From assembly GCA_016722045.1 (NCBI GenBank), contig JADKGY010000013.1, positions 1 through 32,882 of the forward strand: DNA of 32,882 nucleotides, read 5' to 3'. Positions 25,690 to 32,882 of this stretch are shown in pieces. Positions within the stretch are counted from its first letter, which is position 1. Each line of letters opens with the position of its first letter. Under the pieces are notes generated by a model. It was not told the origin of the DNA. It saw only the letters and a program-made list of their open reading frames with translations, and did not search any database. Source of the stretch: Candidatus Opimibacter skivensis. Lineage in GTDB: Bacteria > Bacteroidota > Bacteroidia > Chitinophagales > Saprospiraceae. Made by a program: the position numbers and the translations under genes.

Positions 25690-27707
25690 TTTCAGTCTTT
25701 TCCTCAGGGCCATCATCTCATCCCTGTATTGAGCTGCCGTAATAAAATCTAAATCTTTAGCTGCGTCCTTCATCTTTCGTTCTGTGTCCGCAAGCATTCG
25801 TTCTACCTGGTCACGGGACATGAAGGCAAGCACCGGATCAGCAGCCATTGAAGGCTCAAGCTCTCTGTCCACATAGGCTTTCTTATTGCCTTCACGCACA
25901 TCGAGAATTGATTTTCTGGCTAAAATTTCCTCTCTTGTTCTGGATATCGTAGTAGGTGTGATGCCATGCTTTTCATTGTAAGCCATTTGTATGGATCGTC
26001 GCCGGTTAGTTTCATCGATCGTTTTTTGCATCGACTCTGTGATTTTGTCGGCATAAAAAATGACCATCCCATTTGAATTCCGCGCCGCTCTTCCTGCAGT
26101 TTGTGTCAGTGAACGATCATTGCGAAGAAATCCTTCTTTGTCCGCGTCGAGAATAGCCACCAAAGAGACTTCCGGAAGATCAAGTCCTTCTCTCAATAAA
26201 TTGACACCCACCAACACATCGAAATCACCGAGTCTCAGATCCCTCAGAATTTCTACACGTTCCATGGTTTCGACTTCGGAGTGAATGTATTTGCACTTCA
26301 CATTGAGTTTGATGAAATACTTACTTAACTCCTCAGCCATTCGTTTTGTCAGCGTGGTGACCAATACACGTTCGTTTGATTTTACTCTTTCGTTGACCTC
26401 ATCCAGAAGATCATCAATCTGATTGAGGCTGGGCCTGATTTCAATAGGAGGGTCGAGCAATCCTGTCGGACGGACAATTTGCTCGACAAGTACTCCACCG
26501 GTTTGTTCTAATTCATAATCCGCAGGCGTGGCACTTACATAGATCACCTGGTTGATCAGTCCTGTAAACTCATCAAAATTCAATGGCCTGTTATCAATAG
26601 CAGATGGAAGCCTGAAACCATAATTGACAAGGTTTAACTTCCGGGCACGGTCACCACCCCACATCCCACGTACCTGAGGCAACGTCACATGACTTTCATC
26701 AACAATCATAAGATAATCATCCGGAAAATAATCAAGTAGGCAAAATGGACGTGTGCCAGGTTCTCTGCCATCAAAAAATCTACTATAGTTTTCAACACCA
26801 CTGCAATAACCAAGCTCACGGATCATTTCAAGATCAAAATGCGTGCGTTCATGAATACGCTTGCTTTCAAGATATTTTCGTTCCCTGGTGAAATATTCTT
26901 CCTGTCTGAATAATTCATCTTCAATGTCACGGATGATGAATTTGAGTCTGTCTCGAGGAGCTACATATAAATTGGCAGGAAAAATGGCTGCATGTTTAAG
27001 TGGTTCCTGACGCTGACCGGTATGTACATCGATGATATCTATCTCTTCAATTTCATCCCCATAAAATGTAACCCGGTAGCCATAGTCTACATAGGGTAAA
27101 TGGATATCAACGGTATCACCTTTGACTCTGAAATTAGCCCTTGCGAGTTGACCTTCTGTCCGGCTATACAAACTTTCCACCAGGCGATAAAGAAAACTAT
27201 TGCGTGATATTTTTTTCTCCCGTCTGGATTCGGATGATGCCTGCTTTATAATCTTCAGGATTCCCCATACCATATATGCAGGATACAGAAGCGACCACAA
27301 TGATATCGCGACGGCCGGACAATAATGAAGATGTTGCCCTTAGACGTAGTTTATCTACTTCTTCATTGATAGAAAGATCTTTTTCTATGAATGTATCAGA
27401 GACAGAGAGATATGCTTCCGGCTGATAATAATCATAGTAGGAGACAAAATATTCAACTGCATTGTCAGGAAAGAATTCTTTTGAACTCACCATAGAGCTG
27501 AGCTGTCAGTGTTTTATTGTGTGTAAGTACAAGAACTGGACGTTGTACTTCCTGGATGACATTTGCTACCGTAAATGTTTTTCCTGATCCTGTGACGCCG
27601 AGCAATACCTGGCTTTGCTCTCCTTTTCCAATACTTTTAACAAGCTGGCGAATAGCCTCGGGCTGATCTCCTGTAGGTTGATATGTGGAAGTAAGTTTAA
27701 ATGACAT
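25687..27707 (-). CDS. uvrB: UvrABC system protein B, two frameshifts
   Basis: UvrB is the damage-verifying helicase of nucleotide excision repair. Domain order is complete. The Walker A motif is GVTGSGKTFT near the N-terminus, the beta-hairpin region has YYDYYQPEAYL, and helicase motifs include MIVDESHVTLPQ, VSATPADYEL, LREGLDLPEVSLVAILDADK and QTAGRAARNSNG. A C-terminal UvrC-binding UVR segment ends the protein (KDLDFITAAQYRDEMMALRK). Indels near 27480 (FKR/FFPDNAVEYF) and 27220 (an A-run in GEK/ISRNSF) break the frame; about 672 residues are recovered. Loss of uvrB would be unusual, so sequencing error is likely. Its stop begins a heptad array. Confidence 0.95.
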
Positions 27708-27714
27708 CGACTGG

Positions 27715-27722
27715 CAAAAGTA
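27715..27722 (-). promoter_or_regulatory. Predicted uvrB promoter -7 box close to ATG
   Basis: On the minus strand TACTTTTG fits TAnnTTTG, with 7 nt to the uvrB ATG at 27707. This implies a very short or absent 5' leader. Confidence 0.5.
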
Positions 27723-27784
27723 GGGTTTGGTGAAGTACTTAACGATATCGATTAACGATTTAAACGGTCAATCGTTTAACCTTC

Positions 27785-28455
27785 CTACTTTTTTCCATTA
27801 TAAAACGAAATGGTCAATCCATACCTGACCCATTTCTCTTCTCTGGATCCGGCTTCGGTATGGAGGATATCAGCTAATGGTCGGAGATCATAGGCTTTTG
27901 AAGGTATGATGACGAAGGGTTGTAATGCAAAATCAATACCGGTATCTCCCTTGAATGTCACCATCAGGTATAATTTGAAGGCTGTCATATGCTGTATATT
28001 ACTGAAGGAATGTTTCGTCAATCCTTCCTCATATTTAACCTTATAAATTTGAAAAAGGAGATCCGTTCCCATTCCCAAAACTCCATTTCCCAGTTGATAT
28101 CCTACGGCCAGACTATTAGCAGAATACCTAAGCTTGTCTGTGTATTTGTTTATAGATCCGGGTATTAAACCGGTAGCCTTGAAAGATTTGCTGGCACCCT
28201 GGTATGTCAATTCTAGGGCATGTATTCCTCCTTTCAGACGCAGTCCTGCTTCAAATCCATGAAGCCAATCCAGGTCATGAAAACGAGAAATATACGATTG
28301 AGATTGATTAAAAGAGGATACTACCCGATGCAAAGCCGGTGTGGATAAAACTGAAAAACTGTAACCTGTCTTCAGGTTAATCTGAGCATTAGCTGGCGAG
28401 GAGAAAAACCAAAAAATGCCAAAAGCAAGATAATTATTGCTCTAAGGCAGACCAT
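27785..28455 (-). CDS. Exported beta-rich protein of unknown function, frameshifted in the signal peptide
   Basis: I do not recognise a family. The restored start at 28455 gives MVCLRAIIILLLAFFGF and, after one indel near 28400, a cleavage-like ANAQ. The body alternates hydrophobic strands with glycine turns: FEAGLRLKGGIHALELTYQG, SLAVGYQLGNGVLGMGTDLL and FKLYLMVTFKGDTGIDFALQ. It ends GLTISFYNGKK, an aromatic-rich last strand. This suits a small outer-membrane beta-barrel. It is divergent from the membrane glycosyltransferase gene. Confidence 0.6.
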
Positions 28456-28537
28456 TGTTGGTGTTATTACTGGCAGAAAGATAATTCGGTTTGTGATGAA
28501 TTCCAAATCGGATGTTGCCACACAAACACCATCCGCT

Positions 28538-28545
28538 TATCTTTA
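28538..28545 (+). promoter_or_regulatory. Predicted glycosyltransferase promoter close to ATG
   Basis: TATCTTTA (7 of 8 to TAnnTTTG), with TTG at 28515-28517 at the expected -33 distance, and 6 nt before the ATG at 28552. Confidence 0.4.
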
Positions 28546-28551
28546 TCCGCC

Positions 28552-30471
28552 ATGGCGAAAACGACAATCAAAAAAAAACCTGCTAAGTCTAAGAGTAAAT
28601 CCCAATTCGCTTCAAACCTGGATTTCACCCCTGGCTTCTGGGAACGACACTGGAAGGAAGCACTGATCATACCAATTCTGGCCTTTGCTTTGTACTGGAT
28701 GTGCTTGCCTTATGGTTATGTACTTGATGATCAGATCGTTATAACTGGAAATGACTATACTAAAAAGGGCATCAGTGGCATCTGGGAAATCCTCAGCACA
28801 GAGAGTTTTTCAGGTTATTTCCATGGCCAGCAGGACCTTGTGGCCGGCGCGCGATACAGACCGCTTTCCATCATTTCCTTTGCAGTCGAACAATCAATTT
28901 TTGGAGACAACCGGATCGAGCGCCATTTTATAAATATTCTCCTTTACGGTCTGATCGGGTTGCTCATCTTTAGAGTCCTATCCATACTTTTCCTGAAAAG
29001 AGACTAGGAACTGGCTGGTATCCATTCCATTCCTGGCTGTCATTCTCTACATCCTCCATCCGGTTCATTCTGAAGTAGTGGCTAATATTAAAGGAAGAGA
29101 TGAGATCATGACGGCCCTGGGAGCGATGGGGGCTCTTTATTGCGTGCTTCGATATCTCTCCTCGGGAAAAATGAACTGGCTCATCTTCAGTGGACTTGCC
29201 ATGTTCCTGGGCCTGATGGCGAAAGAAAATGCTGTCACTTTCCTGGCGGTCATTCCACTCACGATGTATTTTTTCACGAATGCTAAAATGAAGGATTATG
29301 TCACTGCTCTTATTCCTTCCTTGATCGCATTTATCATCTATATGGTCATCCGAACTAATGTGATCGGATATGTATTTGATAGTGGTAAAAAATCACCGAC
29401 CTGATGAACGATCCTTTCATCGGTATGAATACGGGTGAGCGATATGCGACCATACTTTACACCCTTGGTCAATACATACGTCTTCTTGTTTTTCCACATC
29501 CATTGACGCACGATTATTATCCATATCATATTCCGATCATGAATTTTGGAAAACCGGGTACACTAATTTCATTGGCGATCTACCTGGTTCTTGGCTATGT
29601 ATTTTTCAAATTGTGGAAAAGGAAAAGCATTTACGCATGGGCCATCGGATTCTTTGTTGCAACAGTTTCTATTGTCTCTAATTTATTTTTCCCCGTAGGC
29701 ACCTTCATGAATGAGCGCTTCATCTTTATTCCATCGATTGCTTTTTCGGTGGTGTGTGCCTGGGTGTTTATTCAATATGGATGGAGTTCGGAAAAGAAAG
29801 GAATTCGATTCGCGTCTATTGGTATCCTTGTATTTATCATGGGTGCCTATATTTTTAAAACTTATGTTCGTGTGCCAGCCTGGAAAGATTCTCTCAGTCT
29901 GAATGGGCAGGCGGCAATGGTATCTGTCAATAGTGCGAGGAATAATTGTTTTATGGGTACTGCTCTTTTTGAAGAGGCTCGGGATATGAAAGAAAATGAT
30001 CCTGCTAAAAAACTGGAATTGCTCCAGGAAGCTGATTATTATGTGGATAAATCGCTTGCGATGTATCCGACCTATAGTTCGGCCAATCAAATCAAATCAG
30101 GTCTTGTCGCGGAGCGATATCTCAGAGATGGTGATCTTCAACGATTGCTCACTGATTTCACGACGATACTCAATGCGGCACCACGTACAGAATATGTCCC
30201 TCAGTTTCTGGATTACCTCAATGGACGTGCTCCGAAGGATTCCATGATAGATTTTTACTACAAAGCCGGTTATGAATTATTGACAAAAACAAAACGGGAA
30301 TATCCGACTGCCGTCACGATTCTAAAACTTGGCGAAAAAATCGCGCCGGATGATCCAAGGATTTTGTTTGGACTTGGAAAAGCATTTTATGGCGGTGGTG
30401 ATCAGGTACAAGGCACGAAATATCTTGAACGGGCGTATCAGATCAATCCTGCGTTGCGGGATATGCAATAA
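28552..30471 (+). CDS. TMTC-like GT-C membrane glycosyltransferase with C-terminal TPR, frameshifted
   Basis: A multi-pass membrane protein with the outline of TMTC/PMT-type GT-C mannosyltransferases. The first lumenal loop has GYVLDDQIVITGND (acidic pair) and ARYRPLSIISFAVE; then HPVHSEVVANIKGRDEI and LMAKENAVTFLAVIPLTMYF, followed by further helices. The C-terminal 180 residues carry TPR-like repeats (FGLGKAFYGGGDQVQGTKYL). It would use a lipid-linked sugar on the outer face of the inner membrane; the acceptor is unknown. Indels near 29005 (in-frame TAG after KRD) and 29391 (an A-run) break it. The restored protein is about 640 residues. Its stop TAA begins a 14-unit heptad array. Confidence 0.8.
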
Positions 30472-30566
30472 GCAATGGGCAATAAGCAATAAGCAATAAG
30501 CAATAAGCAATAAGCAATAAGCAATAAGCAATAAGCAATAAGCAATAAGCAATAAGCAATAAGAGA
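30465..30566 (+). repeat. Fourteen-unit heptad array at the glycosyltransferase stop codon
   Basis: From the stop codon (30469) the units are TAAGCAA, TGGGCAA, eleven further TAAGCAA, and TAAGAGA. The last codons before the stop (Met-Gln) already carry the GCAA word. Confidence 0.95.
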
Positions 30567-30607
30567 AAAAGTTGAACGTAGTTTGAAACTACGTTCAACT
30601 TTTTCTC
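30563..30607. terminator. Perfect 22-bp inverted repeat, terminator-like
   Basis: Two perfectly complementary 22-nt arms (30563-30584 and 30586-30607) around one base. The stem holds GTTGAACGTAGTTT, with an A-run at one base and a T-run at the other. It lies directly after the heptad array and before dprA and should stop glycosyltransferase transcription. Confidence 0.85.
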
Positions 30608-30714
30608 CTTTTTTTATCCGTAATTTCTTAGCTTTGGATAGCCAGGAAGAAAACCAAGAGATCAATTTATTTTGAGGGATGGTTACTTTTTTGGCAATGA
30701 AAAAGTAACATCAA

Positions 30715-31824
30715 ATGAAAACCAGGAAAACAAAAATTGAGGAGATCGCTTTCACGATGATCCCTCTGGTCGGGCCCATCATCGCCCGTCAACTTATCTC
30801 TTATTGCGGAAGTATCGAAACTGTATTCGGAGAACAAAAAAGATTTCTCAAATCTATTCCGGGTGTGGGTGAAGAGATTGCTAATCAAATCGCAAAAAGC
30901 AAAGCCTGCTTTATTGCTGCAGAAGAGGAACTCGACATCATGGAGAAAAAAGGAATCCAGTACACTTTTTATACGGACGATCAATATCCATCAAGGCTTA
31001 AGCATTTTGCTGATTCACCATTATTACTCTTTACAAGAGGTAATGTCGATCTTAATCCAGAACGCTCTGTTGCCATTGTAGGCACGCGTAAACCGACTAT
31101 GTATGGAAAAACAGTGACTGAAGAGATCATTGACGCCATAGCACCGTATGATGTAAGCATCATTAGTGGACTTGCCTATGGTATTGACATAGCTGCTCAC
31201 CGCCATTGTGTCGCTATTGATGTACCTACGATAGGCGTGATGGGCAGCGGTATGGGCGTCATTTACCCGGATGCACATGCCCCTGTAGCAGAAAAAATGA
31301 TGGCACGTGGCGGGATCATCACCGAATTCAGCTACGAGACCGGGCCTGATGCAGTGAATTTCCCAATGCGCAACAGGATTGTTGCCGGACTGTGTGATGT
31401 GCTTGTGGTCATCGAATCAGGTGTGACCGGAGGCTCAATGATCACGGCCGCTATAGCCAATGATTACAACAAAGATGTGGCTGCCATTCCGGGCAGAAAA
31501 ATTGATAAAAGCTCAGCAGGATGCAATCATCTTATCAAAAATCAGCAGGCCCATCTGATTGAATCCGGAGAAGACCTTCTTCACCTGATGTCATGGGACA
31601 GGAAAACAAAACAACAGACCTTCCAGGCTGATTTGTTTACAGAGATGGATGAAAATGAACAGAAAATTTACAGCCTCATCGTAGACAGGGGCGAAAAAGA
31701 TATTGATACCTTAGCCTTTGAATCAAAATCGACCCCGGGTGAGCTTGCAGCGATATTACTTAATCTTGAATTTAAAGGCGCTATCAAATCCCTTCCGGGC
31801 AAGAAATATGCAGCAATGGGCTAA
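30715..31824 (+). CDS. dprA: DNA-processing protein DprA (Smf)
   Basis: DprA binds incoming single-stranded DNA and loads RecA during natural transformation. The 369-residue length is usual. An N-terminal HhH-like segment (SIPGVGEEIANQIAKSKA) precedes the Rossmann-type DprA domain, with SVAIVGTRKPTMYGK, ISGLAYGIDIAAHRHC, GVMGSGMGVIYP and NFPMRNRIVAGLCDVLVVIE. A C-terminal winged-helix segment (about 305-369) ends the protein. The frame is intact. Its last codons overlap the start of the alkaline phosphatase gene by 17 nt, so the two may be cotranscribed. No other competence gene is present in the window. Confidence 0.95.
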   Translation: MKTRKTKIEEIAFTMIPLVGPIIARQLISYCGSIETVFGEQKRFLKSIPGVGEEIANQIAKSKACFIAAEEELDIMEKKGIQYTFYTDDQYPSRLKHFADSPLLLFTRGNVDLNPERSVAIVGTRKPTMYGKTVTEEIIDAIAPYDVSIISGLAYGIDIAAHRHCVAIDVPTIGVMGSGMGVIYPDAHAPVAEKMMARGGIITEFSYETGPDAVNFPMRNRIVAGLCDVLVVIESGVTGGSMITAAIANDYNKDVAAIPGRKIDKSSAGCNHLIKNQQAHLIESGEDLLHLMSWDRKTKQQTFQADLFTEMDENEQKIYSLIVDRGEKDIDTLAFESKSTPGELAAILLNLEFKGAIKSLPGKKYAAMG

Positions 31825-32882
31825 AGGAGTATATGTTCCTGCTATCATCTTTCTGTTGTTATGCATCTCCTCATGCTCGACATCATCCGGCACAGGAAAA
31901 ACGAATACTGTTCAGAATGAAGCGACAGGAGCAAAGCCAAAAAATGTAATCTTTTTGATTGGTGATGGAATGGGATTGCCACAGATCACCGGGGCGATGT
32001 ATATGAATAACAACAAAACTGTTTTCGAACGATTTAAAAATATCGGTTTTCACAAATCGTATTCAGCCGATAATCTCGTGACGGATAGTGCAGCGGGTGC
32101 AACTGCTTTTGCGTCGGGAGTGAAAACAGACAATGGATACCTGGGTATGGATGCCCATAAAAAATCTTTTCCTACGATACTTGAAATGGCTGAAAAGAAA
32201 GGCATGGCTACCGGGCTTGTGGTCACGTGTTCAATGACACACGCTACACCTGCAGCATACTATGCACACATTGACGGCAGAACTGATAAAGAAGGTATTG
32301 CTTTACAAATGTTGAATTCGAATATTGATCTATTTATCGGTGGTGGTGAGGATTCATTCATACATCGGGCTGATGGACGTGATCTGGTCAGGGAGATGAT
32401 TTCTGCAGGTTATGCGATCAATGATATGGCCCATTTATCGATTGAGGATCTTGATGCTGGTACGAAAAAAAATATTGGCTTTTTCACCGCTGATGATGAG
32501 CCACTCAGTGTCACTGAAGGACGTAATTATTTTATCCCTGCTACAAATAAAGCATTGCGCTTTTTAGATAACAGGTCCCCTTCAGGTTTTTTCATGATGA
32601 TAGAAGGTTCACAGATCGATTGGGGTGGCCATGCTAATGATGCTAATTATGTAGTGACTGAACTTCATGAATTTGAAAAAGTAATAGCAGAAGCACTCGA
32701 TTTCGCAGAGAAAGATGGTAACACATTAGTCATTGTGACGGCAGATCATGAGACCGGCGGTTTTGCTGTCAACCCCGGTTCAAAACTCAATCACATCGAT
32801 GTTGCGTTCACAACAAAGGAGCACACTGCAATGATGATACCTGTATTCGCATCAGGTCCGGGCGCAGAACTGTTCAGGGGCA
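31808..32882 (+). CDS. Alkaline phosphatase lipoprotein, 3' end beyond window
   Basis: The ORF stays open to the window edge (358 codons). A lipoprotein signal ends LLCISSC. The alkaline phosphatase fold follows: NVIFLIGDGMGLPQITGA (metal Asp), TDSAAGATAFASG (nucleophilic Ser), THATPAAYYAH, MMIEGSQIDWGGHAND, VTADHETGG and EHTAMMIPVFASG (metal His). It releases phosphate from phosphomonoesters in the periplasm or at the surface. The start at 31808 overlaps dprA by 17 nt in another frame. No pho box could be identified. Confidence 0.93.
   Translation, partial: MQQWAKGVYVPAIIFLLLCISSCSTSSGTGKTNTVQNEATGAKPKNVIFLIGDGMGLPQITGAMYMNNNKTVFERFKNIGFHKSYSADNLVTDSAAGATAFASGVKTDNGYLGMDAHKKSFPTILEMAEKKGMATGLVVTCSMTHATPAAYYAHIDGRTDKEGIALQMLNSNIDLFIGGGEDSFIHRADGRDLVREMISAGYAINDMAHLSIEDLDAGTKKNIGFFTADDEPLSVTEGRNYFIPATNKALRFLDNRSPSGFFMMIEGSQIDWGGHANDANYVVTELHEFEKVIAEALDFAEKDGNTLVIVTADHETGGFAVNPGSKLNHIDVAFTTKEHTAMMIPVFASGPGAELFRG

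Noticed and set aside
29005..29010. In-frame TAG as the end of a short membrane protein or a recoded codon
   Set aside because: A one-base shift restores glycosyltransferase sequence at once, and nothing suggests recoding.
30322..30665. Minus-strand ORFs made of repeated Leu-Ile-Ala-Tyr-Cys residues
   Set aside because: They are translations of the TAAGCAA heptad array; a 7-bp period read in triplets gives a 7-residue protein repeat without meaning.

Overview
The window looks like a chromosomal segment of an uncultured Bacteroidota bacterium, probably near Saprospirales/Chitinophagales. The evidence is a protein with a type IX secretion (T9SS) C-terminal sorting signal, several Bacteroidota-type promoters (TAnnTTTG), a NYN/cold-shock fusion, DUF4349 and DUF4442 proteins, and a two-headed DsbD. 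The lineage is inferred; no rRNA or tRNA gene was seen.

Layout. 1-938: mostly non-coding, with a purine-rich repeat and many small hairpins. 939-4147: an SLC13-type carboxylate transporter (-), a lytic transglycosylase (+) and a thioredoxin-fold lipoprotein-like protein (+), all cut by frameshifts. 4324-7074: a minus-strand operon of an unknown protein, two cyclophilin-type prolyl isomerases and a polyphosphate glucokinase. 7173-9606: a TPR/histidine kinase and its LuxR-type response regulator, followed by an inverted pair of two-hairpin repeats. 9823-12114: a DUF4349 lipoprotein, purQ and a RelE-like toxin-antitoxin pair. 12467-16957: DsbD and a T9SS cargo protein. 17084-20350: a TPR protein, then an ECF sigma factor / anti-sigma-like / Spy-like cassette. 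20632-25578: an acyltransferase, a thioesterase, ligA, the NYN/cold-shock protein and a DUF4442 protein. 25687-30471: uvrB, a possible outer-membrane protein and a TMTC-like membrane glycosyltransferase. 30715-end: dprA and an alkaline phosphatase lipoprotein cut by the window edge.

Frameshifts. About a dozen genes, including conserved uvrB, carry one to six single-base indels, many in homopolymers, while the translation on both sides stays family-like. I read these as uncorrected sequencing indels rather than pseudogenes. Full gene spans are given as reconstructed.

Most unusual signal. Many gene ends run directly into tandem arrays whose unit is always 7 bp but whose sequence differs at each locus. 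Read in the direction of the upstream gene, the units mostly begin with TAA or TGA, and at six genes the real stop codon is the first three bases of a unit. Seven is not a multiple of three, so such arrays place stops in all three frames within 21 nt. Convergent gene pairs carry two arrays in opposite orientations, each matching its own gene. A second heptad class (units ending in CC) sits in divergent promoter regions.
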